From NCBI GenBank assembly GCA_963817635.1, contig CAWFPR010000032.1, positions 62,001 through 126,000 of the forward strand: a stretch of 64,000 bases of DNA. The letters are read 5' to 3'. The notes beneath the pieces were generated by a model, which saw only the letters and a list, made by a program, of their open reading frames with translations, was not told the DNA's origin and searched no databases. Shown here piece after piece: positions 55,294-63,732 of the stretch (its first letter is position 1; every line of letters starts with the position of its first letter). The translations under genes and the position numbers were made by a program. The stretch is from CAWFPR01 sp963817635. GTDB taxonomy: Bacteria; Acidobacteriota; Vicinamibacteria; Vicinamibacterales; 2-12-FULL-66-21.

Positions 55294-56626
55294 TCAGCGC
55301 AGAGCCCGCTCGGACCGCGCGGCTTGCCGGCGCGCGCCGAAGAACCCGCCCCGCCGTTCCGCGGTGCACTCGTCACTGTAGAGCCGCTCGGTCAGCCAGT
55401 AGATGCCCGCCTTGAGGTCCGCCGCGGTCATGCCGCGAGGCTCGTAGTTGACGTCGAACAGCGTGCAGAGGTCCCATCGTTCCTGCTCGAGGATCCGTCC
55501 CTCGCCGAGCAATCGCCCGTAGAGCGGCGTTCCGGGGAAAGCCGTCAGGACGGTGATCTGCACGTCGTAGAGCGGCACCATCCGGCCGAACTCGAGCACC
55601 TGCGCGAAGACGGAAGGGGTGTGGCCGTCGAGTCCGAGGATAAAGCATCCGTTCACCGTGATGCCGTGCGCCTGGATCCGTCGCAGCGCCTCGACGCAGC
55701 CCTCGAACGTGCGCGCCTTGAAGTTCGCGCGCATTTCGATTCCGTCCAGCGGGCCGCCGGCCGGGCTCTCCAGCCCGATCAGCACCTGCCGGCAGCCAGC
55801 CTTGCGCATGAGGTCCAGCAGCTCAGGATCGTCGGCGACCGAGATGTCGGTCTCAGTGAACCAGTGCACGTGCAGCGGCGCCAGTGCGCGGCACAGCTCC
55901 CTGCCCCATCGCTTGTCGACGAACGTGTTGTCGTCGGCGAACTCGATGAACGGATGCTCGCGGACGGCCTGGATGGCGCGGATGTCCCGGATGACGTCGG
56001 CGACCGGGCGCTTGCGATAGCGCTCGCCGAGCATCACGTTCGAGGCGCAGAAGTCGCAGCGCCACGGACACCCGCGTGACGTCTGTATCGTGAAGCGGTT
56101 GTAGGGCCGGCCGGCGAGGAGATCGTAGCGCGGCACGGGCAGGGTGGCCACGTCCACCGGCGCGAAGTCCGAGGCGCGGAAGATCCGCGCGGGCTCGCCG
56201 CGCACGGCCGCTTCCACCACCGCAGGCCACACGTGTTCGCCTTCGCCGACGATGACATAGTCGGCGTGGCGCGCCGCTTCGTCAGGCAGCACGCTGACGT
56301 GCAGTCCTCCCATCGCGACCCGCACGCCGGCCGCGCGCAGCCGGTCGGCAATGGCATACGCTTCGAATACCTGCGCCGAGAACTGTACTGATGGCCACCA
56401 GGTCGCAGCCGTAGACGTCACTCCCTTCCGTGCCGTCGGCGTCCGCCTCGTAGTAGGCGAGCTCGTGCCCCTCGGGCGTGCACGCCGCGAGGTAGAGCAG
56501 GCCGAGGCTGGGAAGCGAGGCGATGGCGCGGCTGCGATCCACGAAGCCGGGGAGTGTCAGGCCCAGGGCCAGCAGTTCGGGATCGTGCGCGCGGATCCCG
56601 CTCAGTGCGAGAAAACCGATCTTCAT
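55294..56626 (-). CDS. B12-binding-domain radical SAM protein (single-base frameshift)
   Basis: About 443 residues. The N-terminal B12-binding-like domain starts MKIGFLALSGIRAHDPELL; one extra base near 56391 (LVAI joins VQFSAQVFEAYAIADRLRAAG) interrupts it. The radical SAM motif CxxxCxxC is TSRGCPWRCDFCASN, followed by FIEFADDNTFVDKRWGRELC and a TIM barrel. A short tail ends with GIYWLTERLYSDE. Such class B enzymes perform methylations or ring chemistry on lipids and natural products; the substrate is not recognisable. SD GGAGGA precedes the ATG, which shares one base with the stop of the upstream membrane protein gene. Confidence 0.88.
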
Positions 56627-57012
56627 CACAGTCCTCCGAGCAGGGTGAACACGACGGCCGAGAAGAGCGCGATCACCGGGATTGCGAACAGGTGAAAGAA
56701 CGGGCGGCGCCAGACAGTCAGGAAGCACAACGCCGGCATGGTCACGCCGCCGATCAGGAAGCACGCCGAGGCGGCGGAACCCGTCCAGGCTCGAGGCGGC
56801 GGCCAGGGAGAGAGTGAGAACAGGACGTTCATCATGCCCAGCGCGGCCAGCGCGACGTGGCCGAGGCGGAGGAGCCGCCGCTCGAACGAGGCATAGCCGC
56901 CGAGAAATTCGTCGCGATGGAAGAAGAGGCCGATGACCGCACCGGTCGCGAACGAGGCGAGCACCAGGAGCCAGCCGGCCGACCAGTTGATTGGATGCGG
57001 GGGTGATTGCAT
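56626..57012 (-). CDS. Small four-helix membrane protein
   Basis: A 128-residue protein with four hydrophobic helices (WLLVLASFATGAVIGLFF, LGHVALAALGMMNVLFSL, ASACFLIGGVTMPALCFLTVW, LFAIPVIALFSAVVFTLLGGL). No family recognised. Directly upstream of, and overlapping by one base (TGATG), the B12-radical SAM gene, so the two are co-translated; a membrane partner or substrate-handling role is possible but unproven. The start codon lies in one arm of a 10-bp inverted repeat. Confidence 0.8.
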   Translation of the reverse strand: MQSPPHPINWSAGWLLVLASFATGAVIGLFFHRDEFLGGYASFERRLLRLGHVALAALGMMNVLFSLSPWPPPRAWTGSAASACFLIGGVTMPALCFLTVWRRPFFHLFAIPVIALFSAVVFTLLGGL

Positions 57013-57043
57013 GCCCTGACGCTACGCCTGGCTTCAGGGCATG
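57010..57043 (-). promoter_or_regulatory. Inverted repeat covering the start codon and SD of the four-helix gene
   Basis: CATGCCCTGA (57010-57019) and TCAGGGCATG (57034-57043) are perfect 10-bp inverted copies with a 14-base loop. On the transcript the right part of the hairpin contains the CAGGG SD-like bases and the ATG, so folding would hide them. Confidence 0.55.
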
Positions 57044-57127
57044 TCGTGAGCGAATGATGACGGAGGCCTGAACAAGGGTGTCCGCCGCGATCGGCGACGC
57101 CGCACGGCCCCCGGGAAACCGGTGCGC

Positions 57128-59566
57128 CTACGTCGTGCGCAGGGCGATCACGGGGTCGGTGCGCACGGCCCGGCGCGCGGGAAGCCAGCTCGCCAGCAGC
57201 GACACCAGCAGCAGCGTCCCGATGGACGCGCCCCACGCGACCGGGTCCCACTGGCTGACCCCGAACAGCACCGTCCCGAGCACGCGCACCGCAAGCGCCG
57301 CTCCCAGGATTCCGAAGACCACCCCGCTCAGCGCCAGCAGGGCCCCTTCCGCCAGCACGAGGCGCAGCACGGAGGACGGCGACGCCCCCAGCGCCACGCG
57401 CACGCCGAACTCGTTGACCCGCTGCGCGACGCCGTGAGCCAGCAGGCCGTAGACGCCGATGCCGGCGAGCGTCAGCGCGATGATCGCGAACAGTCCCAGC
57501 AGCAGCGTCCGGAATCGCGGCTGGGTCACCGACGCCGACAGCACGTCGTCCATCGTGCGCACGTTCGCGACCGGTTGGTTCGGATCGACTTCGCGCACGA
57601 CGTCACGCATCGCCGAGGCGAGTTGCGCGGGCGGCACCGACGTCTTGAGGATGACGATGACGTTCGAGTAGAGGCGTCGCAGCACCGGGTCGGGATACTG
57701 CGCATATGGCACGTACATCTCGGACCTGGCATCCGCGTCAGGCGCCTGGCGCACGTCGGCCACGACGCCGACGACTTCCATCCACGGCGACGAGGGGTCG
57801 GGCACGGTGCCCAGGGAGATGCGCTGGCCGATCGGGTCGCCCCAGCCGAAGTGCTGCCGGGCCATCGTGTCGTTGATGACGATGACGCGTGGGAACCCCT
57901 CGCGATCCTCCGCCGTCAGGCCGCGGCCCCGCCGCAGTGGAATGCCCATCGTCGTGAAGTAGTCGGCGCTGACGGCGCGGTAGGCCGCCATCGTGTACTG
58001 GTCGGGACCCGACGGCGGGTGTCCCTGGATGTTGAAGTGAATCGTCGCGCCGCCGCCCGTCATGGGCAGCTGCGTCGTCGCGGCCACGCCGACGACGCCC
58101 GGCATCGCGCTGGCCCGCGACACCACGCGGTCGACCGCGCCAGTCCTCATCTCGTCTCCCGCGTAGGCGATCGAGGACAGCGGCAGGTCCGCCGCGAGCA
58201 GGTGGTCCGCGTGGAAACCGATCGACACCTGCTGAAGGCGCGCGAAGCTGCGCATGAGGAGCGCGGCGCCGACCGTGAGTATGACGGTCAGCGCGATTTC
58301 CGCGATCACGAGGCCGCGGCGCGCCCGGCGCTGCCATGGGCCGGCGCCGATGCCCCCTCGGCCGCCCTCCGTGAGCGCATCCCGCACGTCCACCCGTGTG
58401 GACTGCAGCGCCGGAATCAGCCCGAACAGCAGTCCCGTCACGGCAGCCAGCAGGAATGTAAAGGCAACGACGCGCGCATCCACCCCGACGGCGTCCGCGC
58501 GAGGGAGCGTCGGGCCGACCAGGTGCACGAGGATCGGCACGGTGAACGCCGCGAACATGAGGCCGGCCGCACCCCCGGCGACGGAGATCAGCAGGCTCTC
58601 GGCGAGCACGTGGCTGACAATGCGGGCGTGCCCGGCGCCGAGCGCGATCCGGACCGCGAGGTCGCGCCGGCGCGCGAGGCCGCGCGACAGCAGCAGTCCG
58701 GCGACATTGATGCAGGCAATCAACAACACGCCGGACACAGCACCCAGCAGCAGGAGCAGTGCCGGGCGGACCCCCTGCACCATCAGATCCTGTGTGCGGC
58801 TGATCGTCAGGCCGACATGCAGATTCGTCTCCGGATACGCCTGCTCGAGCCGTTCGGCAATCGCGCTGGCCTCCGTCTGTGCCTGCTGCAGCGTAACGCC
58901 GTCCGCGAGCCTCGCGATGGGCAGGATGCCGGGATGCCAGCCCCGGTCGTCCGGCTGCGCCGCGATGAACGGACCCAGCGGAATGTACACGTCCGCGGGC
59001 TGAAACAGCCGGAACGAGGCGGGAAGGACGCCGACGATGGTGCTGGGGCGGCCGTCGAGCAGGACGCGGTCGCCGAGCACCGTGGGCAGCCCGCCGAACC
59101 GCGTCTGCCATAGCGAGTAGCTGAGAAGCGCCACCGGCTCACCGCCGGCGGCATCTTCTTTCGCGGTGAACGTCCGTCCGATGACGGGATGGATCCCGAG
59201 CATCGGGAGCACGTTGGCCGAGATCATCTTGGCCAGCACGCGCTGCGGCTCATCGCCGCCGCTCAGGTTCGCGGTGGTATTCCGGAAAGCGCCGCACGCC
59301 TCGAACGACCGCACGCCGGCGCACACGTCCGCATAGTTGAGCGGCGAGAGCGACAGCGTCGGGAACTGCGGTGTTCGTTCGGTGATCGAGACGACCGTTC
59401 CAGGGTCGCGAAAAGGCAGCGGCCGCAGCATCACCGCGTCCACGACGCTGAAGATTGCGGAGTTCGCGCCGACGCCAAGCGCAATCGTGAGGACCGCGAT
59501 CGACGTGAACCCGGGCTGCTTGAGGAGGGCGCGGAAAGCGATGCGGACGTCTCGCATGACCTCCAT
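57128..59566 (-). CDS. ADOP-type MacB-like orphan permease
   Basis: Intact, 812 residues, without the cytosolic prefix of the PadR-linked paralogue. Two FtsX/MacB units: LLKQPGFTSIAVLTIALGVGANSAIFSVVDAVMLRPLP, core (VLAKMISANVLPMLGIHPVIGRTF), helices; then core 2 (YRAVSADYFTTMGIPLRRGRGLTAEDREG) and the end helices (LLLGLFAIIALTLAGIGVYGLLAHGVAQRVNEFGVRVALGASP), tail PARRAVRTDPVIALRTT. Start uncertain: ATG 59566 (no SD) or ATG 59557 (GGAGG only 2 bases upstream). No ATPase or PadR nearby. Substrate unknown. Confidence 0.93.
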   Translation of the reverse strand: MEVMRDVRIAFRALLKQPGFTSIAVLTIALGVGANSAIFSVVDAVMLRPLPFRDPGTVVSITERTPQFPTLSLSPLNYADVCAGVRSFEACGAFRNTTANLSGGDEPQRVLAKMISANVLPMLGIHPVIGRTFTAKEDAAGGEPVALLSYSLWQTRFGGLPTVLGDRVLLDGRPSTIVGVLPASFRLFQPADVYIPLGPFIAAQPDDRGWHPGILPIARLADGVTLQQAQTEASAIAERLEQAYPETNLHVGLTISRTQDLMVQGVRPALLLLLGAVSGVLLIACINVAGLLLSRGLARRRDLAVRIALGAGHARIVSHVLAESLLISVAGGAAGLMFAAFTVPILVHLVGPTLPRADAVGVDARVVAFTFLLAAVTGLLFGLIPALQSTRVDVRDALTEGGRGGIGAGPWQRRARRGLVIAEIALTVILTVGAALLMRSFARLQQVSIGFHADHLLAADLPLSSIAYAGDEMRTGAVDRVVSRASAMPGVVGVAATTQLPMTGGGATIHFNIQGHPPSGPDQYTMAAYRAVSADYFTTMGIPLRRGRGLTAEDREGFPRVIVINDTMARQHFGWGDPIGQRISLGTVPDPSSPWMEVVGVVADVRQAPDADARSEMYVPYAQYPDPVLRRLYSNVIVILKTSVPPAQLASAMRDVVREVDPNQPVANVRTMDDVLSASVTQPRFRTLLLGLFAIIALTLAGIGVYGLLAHGVAQRVNEFGVRVALGASPSSVLRLVLAEGALLALSGVVFGILGAALAVRVLGTVLFGVSQWDPVAWGASIGTLLLVSLLASWLPARRAVRTDPVIALRTT

Positions 59567-59735
59567 TGTTGCAAGTTTCCGTCACCGACGTGCCTCAAAC
59601 CGGGATCCACGGCGTCCGCGCGGGTTGTCCCGTGTCGCTGGCCGGAGGCCATGCGGCGGCGAACCGATCCAGCTCGTCCGGGCGGTTTGCGCGTTCGGCC
59701 GACGTCGCGATACATTGCGCACCGAAGGACGGACC

Positions 59736-59942
59736 ATGCGAGACGCGATCAGCCGCCTGCGCACGCTCCAGTTCGAACTCGAAGGCCTGCGCCGAACGAC
59801 CGCGAAGGTGCTCGCGGAACGCGAACGGCTGATCGGCGAGCTCGAGCATCCGACGGCGCACATCCCTCGTGCGAAGCCGGCCGGCGGGGTCCGGCCGCCA
59901 CGAACAGCCGACGCGCGGTCCCGCCGCCGTGGTCCGAAATGA
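59736..59942 (+). CDS. Small coiled-coil protein with basic tail
   Basis: A 68-residue protein. Residues 1-40 (RDAISRLRTLQFELEGLRRTTAKVLAERERLIGELEH) have heptad spacing of Leu/Val and look like a coiled coil. The tail (RAKPAGGVRPPRTADARSRRRGPK) is strongly basic. No known family recognised. AAGGACGG SD-like bases precede the ATG. The stop overlaps the next ATG (ATGA), which is good evidence that both are real. Confidence 0.65.
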   Translation: MRDAISRLRTLQFELEGLRRTTAKVLAERERLIGELEHPTAHIPRAKPAGGVRPPRTADARSRRRGPK

Positions 59943-60328
59943 CCGGCGCCGCGGCCCGCCCGGCTCCACCGTCGTCGGCGATCGAAGGCGGGGATGATCC
60001 CCTCGTTGCGCTGGCCGCGACGTTCCCCACGTCGGTCACGATCACGCGCACGTCCGCGAAGGACTGTCAGACGCGGCAGGTGATTGTGTCGCTCGACGGC
60101 CAGCGCGTCGCCACACTGTTGTGGGGCGACACCGTCCGATGCGATCTTGCGCCGGGCCGGCACACGCTTCGGGCTTACAACACCCTCGTCTGGAAAACCG
60201 TCGAATTCACGCTCAGGCCGGGCGAGCAGGCATTCTACGAGGTCGTCAACCGCAACGGCGTGAGCACCTTCCTGATGGTCGCCTTCCTCGGCGTCGGCCC
60301 GCTCTTCGTGGACCTGCGCCGCATGTGA
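59939..60328 (+). CDS. PEGA/DUF2846-like small domain protein
   Basis: A 129-residue protein. The N-terminus is disordered (Pro/Ala-rich). The rest is a beta domain with the pattern VIVSLDGQRVATLLWGDTVRCDLAPGRHTLRAYNTLVWKTVEFTLRPGEQAFYEVVNRNG, close to PEGA or DUF2846-type domains (decoration of a value with a fixed offset, often in surface or periplasmic proteins). A terminal hydrophobic stretch (STFLMVAFLGVGPLFVDL) may anchor it in the membrane. Co-translated with the coiled-coil gene through ATGA. Divergent from the third ADOP. Confidence 0.7.
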   Translation: MTGAAARPAPPSSAIEGGDDPLVALAATFPTSVTITRTSAKDCQTRQVIVSLDGQRVATLLWGDTVRCDLAPGRHTLRAYNTLVWKTVEFTLRPGEQAFYEVVNRNGVSTFLMVAFLGVGPLFVDLRRM

Positions 60329-60507
60329 CGCCGCGTCGCGGCAGCCGACCGCGGGCATGGCTGAGTTCTGGGGTGCCGGCCGACACGCCGCTTGGCGCCG
60401 GACCACCGTCCCGCGTAATATCTAGGGGACCCCCCTCCGGCCTTGCTGACGGCCTGACCGCCGTTGCCCTGTCTGTTACGAGACCCACGTCATTTTCGAG
60501 GCTGGAT

Positions 60508-62604
60508 ATGAAGACACGACGAATCGTCACGCCACTGCTCGCGGTGGTGTTCGCGGCCGCCGCGCTGGTGGTGACTCCGCGGGCCGAGGAAGGTTTCTGG
60601 CCCTACAACAGCATTCCGAGAGCGGCCATCAAGGCCAAATACAAGTTCACGATCACGGACGACTGGCTGAACCACCTGCAGCTTGCCACCGTCCGGTTCG
60701 GCGGCGGCACCGGCTCGATCGTGTCTCCGCAGGGCCTCGTGCTGACCAATCATCACATCGGTCTCGGCACGCTGCAGCGGCTGAGCACGCCGGAAAAAGA
60801 CTACGTGAAGGACGGCTTCTACGCCGCGACCGTCGCCGACGAGGTGAAGGTGCCGGGCATGACGCTGAGCGTGCTTCAGAGCATCGAGGACGTCACGGCG
60901 AAGGTCAACGCAGCGGTGGCGACGGCCATCAAGCCGGAAGAGATCGCCGACGCCCGGCAGAAAGCCATTCAGGCACTGGTTGGTGAACCGGAGACGGGTG
61001 TCACCCGGCAGGTGGTGTCGCTGTATGCCGGCGCGGTTTACAACCTCTATACCTACAAAGTGTTCAACGATGTCCGCCTGGTGTTCGGCGTGGAGTACCA
61101 GACCGGCTTCTACGGCGGCGATCCGGACAACTTCACGTACCCGCGGTACAACCTCGACGTGTCGATGTTCCGTCTGTACGAGAACGACAAGCCGGCCCAG
61201 ACGCCGAACTTTCTGAAGTGGTCGCCGGCGGGCACGAAGGAAGGGGAGCTGGTCTTCACGACCGGGCATCCGGGTTCGACTCAGCGTCTGAACACCGTCG
61301 CCCACATCAAGTACCGCCGCGACATGGCGCTCCCCTTCAGCATCGCGAACAACGAGATGCGCGAAGCGGCGATTCAGACATGGGCGGCCAAGAGCGCCGA
61401 GAACGCGCGGCTGACCAAGAGCGAGCTGTTCGGCGTGCAGAACAGCCTCAAGTCGCAGCGTGGCCAGTTGAAGGGACTCCAGGATCCCGCCCTCATCGCG
61501 AGCAAGGAGGCGTCCGAGAACCGGCTGCGCACCGAGCTGTCGAAGAACCCGGCCCGCCAGAGCGAGCTCGGCGACGCATGGGACGTCATCGAAGGATCGC
61601 TCAAGGTCGCGCGTGAGCTCGACGCGGAGCGCAACTTCATCGCGAACGCCGCGGGGCTGAACTCGTCGCTCTTCACACAGGCCAGGGCGCTCGTGCGCGC
61701 GGCCTACAATCCAGCCCCCGCCGAAGGATCGGGTCGGGCGGGGCGCGGCGGTGCAGGCGAGGCGGGACGGGGCGGACGCGGCGGCGCGGCTGCGGCACTC
61801 AACCCCGCACGGGAGAAGGTCAACCTCACGGCGTCGCTCACTTTCATGCAGAAATACCTCGGCGCCGATCACGCGATCGTCAAACGCATCCTGGGCGACA
61901 AGACGCCGGAGGCGCGCGCCGCGGAGCTCATCGACAAGACACGAATCACCGATCCCGAGATCCGAGCCCTGCTGCAAGCCGGCGGGAAGGCGACGATCGA
62001 TGTGTCCACCGATCCGATGATCGTGCTGGCGCGTTCGCTCGAGGCGGACGCCCAGGCGGTGACGAAACGCTACCAGGACGAAGTGACCAACGTGCAGGCC
62101 GTGGCCTACCCGAAGATCGGACAGGCCGTGTTCGCGGTCGATGGCGCCAAAGCGTATCCGGACGCCACCGGTACCCTGCGGCTCTCGTACGGCACCGTCA
62201 AGGGTTACCAGGAAGGCACCGCGAAGATCCCGCCGTACACGAATTTCGCGGGCCTCTTCGCGCGCTCGATGGCGCACGACGGGCAGCCGCCGTACGACCT
62301 GGCGCCGAGCTGGGTTGCCGCGAAGGACACGCTCGCCCTCGCCACGCCGTTCGACTTCGTCAGCACGAACGACATCGTCGGCGGCAACAGCGGGTCGGCG
62401 GTCGTCAACCGGAAGGGTGAACTGGTGGGGCTGATCTTCGACGGCAACATCGAGTCGCTGCCGGGCTATTTCTATTACGACGAGGTCGTCAACCGCGCCG
62501 TGTCGGTCGATTCGCGCGCGATCATCGAAGCGCTGGGCAAGGTCTACAAGGCGCAGCGCCTCGTCGATGAGATGACCACGGCCCGGCAGTCGGGCACCCG
62601 GTAG
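60508..62604 (+). CDS. Exported S46 family dipeptidyl peptidase (DPP7/DPP11-like)
   Basis: Intact, 698 residues. Signal peptide MKTRRIVTPLLAVVFAAAALVVTPRAE, N-terminal EEGFWPYNSIPRAAI typical of S46, catalytic His in VLTNHHIGLG (about 82-83), Asp in YGGDPDNFTYPRYNLD (about 205-217) and Ser in IVGGNSGSAVVN, close to the C-terminus as usual for the family. The helical lid in the middle is interrupted by a Gly/Arg/Ala loop at about 405-430. S46 enzymes remove dipeptides from the N-termini of oligopeptides in the periplasm. SD GAGG, then ATG 60508; a stem-loop follows. Confidence 0.93.
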   Translation: MKTRRIVTPLLAVVFAAAALVVTPRAEEGFWPYNSIPRAAIKAKYKFTITDDWLNHLQLATVRFGGGTGSIVSPQGLVLTNHHIGLGTLQRLSTPEKDYVKDGFYAATVADEVKVPGMTLSVLQSIEDVTAKVNAAVATAIKPEEIADARQKAIQALVGEPETGVTRQVVSLYAGAVYNLYTYKVFNDVRLVFGVEYQTGFYGGDPDNFTYPRYNLDVSMFRLYENDKPAQTPNFLKWSPAGTKEGELVFTTGHPGSTQRLNTVAHIKYRRDMALPFSIANNEMREAAIQTWAAKSAENARLTKSELFGVQNSLKSQRGQLKGLQDPALIASKEASENRLRTELSKNPARQSELGDAWDVIEGSLKVARELDAERNFIANAAGLNSSLFTQARALVRAAYNPAPAEGSGRAGRGGAGEAGRGGRGGAAAALNPAREKVNLTASLTFMQKYLGADHAIVKRILGDKTPEARAAELIDKTRITDPEIRALLQAGGKATIDVSTDPMIVLARSLEADAQAVTKRYQDEVTNVQAVAYPKIGQAVFAVDGAKAYPDATGTLRLSYGTVKGYQEGTAKIPPYTNFAGLFARSMAHDGQPPYDLAPSWVAAKDTLALATPFDFVSTNDIVGGNSGSAVVNRKGELVGLIFDGNIESLPGYFYYDEVVNRAVSVDSRAIIEALGKVYKAQRLVDEMTTARQSGTR

Positions 62605-62612
62605 GACCGGGG

Positions 62613-62642
62613 GAGGCACGGACCCGCCAGGGTTCGTGCCTC
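62613..62642 (+). terminator. Stem-loop downstream of the S46 gene
   Basis: 13-bp stem (GAGGCACGGACCC with GGGTTCGTGCCTC, one G-U pair), loop GCCA, followed by TCTCATC. The T-run is poor, so termination may be Rho-assisted. Confidence 0.6.
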
Positions 62643-62701
62643 TCTCATCCGAACGCCGCCTGCGCCGTCGCCCTCATCGATCGGCTCACCCATCTTCCGG
62701 C

Positions 62702-62872
62702 TCACCCATCTTCGTCGCCTGCGCCCGGCGGAGCGTCCCGCGCCGAAAGCGCCGGCGTCTGACCGCAGCATCCCGCCGCCATGCACTCGTCACAGAGCGT
62801 CAGGCCGCACAGCGCGCAGCTGTCGAACAGATCCGCGCCGGCCGGACCGGCGCCGCATCGCTCGCACTGCAT
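62702..62872 (-). CDS. Small cysteine-rich zinc-binding protein
   Basis: A 56-residue protein, MQCERCGAGPAGADLFDSCA followed by LCGLTLCDECMAAGCCG. The CxxC pairs CERC, CALC, CDEC and a CC could ligate one or two zinc ions. The tail is disordered and acidic. It starts 15 bases downstream of the peroxiredoxin stop on the same strand and is probably co-transcribed with it. Small size leaves function open; a redox or zinc-regulatory role near a peroxiredoxin is only a guess. Confidence 0.65.
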   Translation of the reverse strand: MQCERCGAGPAGADLFDSCALCGLTLCDECMAAGCCGQTPALSARDAPPGAGDEDG

Positions 62873-62886
62873 CACGGACACCTGCG

Positions 62887-63426
62887 TCACCGCTTCGGCA
62901 CGTGCAGTTCGTCGAGTTTCGCAATCATGTCCGCCGCCGAGCTTGCCGGCTTGACCGCCTTGTCGATGGCGGCGATGCGGCCGTCCTTGTCGATGTAGAA
63001 GGTCCACCGGTTGGCGACGCCGCGCGGACCCAGCACGCCGTACGCGGTCGCGACCGACTTGTCCGTGTCGCTGAGCAGCGGAAAGTCAGCGTCGTGAGCC
63101 TCGGCGAACGCCTTGTTCCCCTGTTCGCCCTCGATCGGGTCAACGCTGGCCATGAAGTACGCGACGTCGAACTTCCGGATGTCGGCGCTGTTTTCCGCGA
63201 GCGACTTGCACTCGATCGTGCAGCCCGAGGTGAAGGCCTTCGGGAACCAGGCAATCACCACGGCCTGCTTCCCGCGGTAGTCGGCGAGCTTGTGCACCTT
63301 GCCGTCCGTTCCCGGCAGGGAAAAATCCGGGGCCTTGTCGCCCACTTTGAGTTCCGTTGTCATCTGCGCCACGACGCCTCCACTGAGAACCGCCATCAGA
63401 CCCACAGTCGCGAGTGCTCGTCCCAT
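62887..63426 (-). CDS. Exported peroxiredoxin (AhpC/TSA, Bcp-like)
   Basis: A 179-residue thiol peroxidase with signal peptide (MGRALATVGLMAVLSGGVVAQ), so probably periplasmic. The thioredoxin-like fold starts LKVGDKAPDFSLPGTDGKVHKLADYRGKQAVVIAWFPKAF. The active-site motif is AFTSGCTIECKSL with the peroxidatic Cys and a second Cys four residues later as possible resolving Cys; the conserved catalytic Thr and Arg contexts (RGVANRWTFYID) are present. SD GCAGGAGG just before the ATG. Detoxifies hydroperoxides outside the cytoplasm. Confidence 0.93.
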   Translation of the reverse strand: MGRALATVGLMAVLSGGVVAQMTTELKVGDKAPDFSLPGTDGKVHKLADYRGKQAVVIAWFPKAFTSGCTIECKSLAENSADIRKFDVAYFMASVDPIEGEQGNKAFAEAHDADFPLLSDTDKSVATAYGVLGPRGVANRWTFYIDKDGRIAAIDKAVKPASSAADMIAKLDELHVPKR

Positions 63427-63565
63427 TCTGCCTCCTGCTCCGACTTAAGGACGCTGCCGCGATGGTTTTGGGTTCAGGGAGTCGTGCTCAGCCGGCGGCC
63501 GAACTGAAGCACGAGCGACGGAGGCGGCCGTCGACCGGCTCCAGGACCTTCCGGTGCGGGGCGAC

Positions 63566-63594
63566 TCGACTTTTCAGGGCCTGCCCGGTATAAT
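63566..63594 (+). promoter_or_regulatory. tRNA-Leu promoter
   Basis: -35 TCGACT (63566-63571), 17-base spacer, perfect -10 TATAAT (63589-63594). The tRNA starts 36 bases downstream of the -10. Confidence 0.8.
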
Positions 63595-63629
63595 CACGGT
63601 TTCTGGCCAAGGACGTAACCCCTCTTCGT

Positions 63630-63716
63630 GCGGAAGTGGCGGAACTGGCAGACGCGCAAGCCTCAGGAGCTTGTTACCGCAAGGTAGTGGAGGTTCAAAT
63701 CCTCTCTTCCGCACCA
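63630..63716 (+). tRNA. tRNA-Leu(CAG)
   Basis: 87 bases with encoded CCA. Acceptor GCGGAAG pairs with CTTCCGC before ACCA. The anticodon stem CAAGC/GCTTG encloses loop CTCAGGA, anticodon CAG. A long class II variable arm (GTTACCGCAAGGTAGT-like) and T-arm GAGG-TTCAAAT-CCTC are present, as expected for leucine tRNA. Confidence 0.95.
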
Positions 63717-63732
63717 GCCTCGCTCTCGAATC

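Noticed and set aside
55294..56626. Natural-product cluster around the B12-radical SAM gene
   Set aside because: No precursor, synthetase, transporter or tailoring genes adjoin it; neighbours are an ADOP and peptidases.
62680..62715. Short direct repeat CGGCTCACCCATCTTC as a functional element
   Set aside because: A single 15-16-base duplication at the 3' end of the small cysteine-rich gene; too little to interpret.
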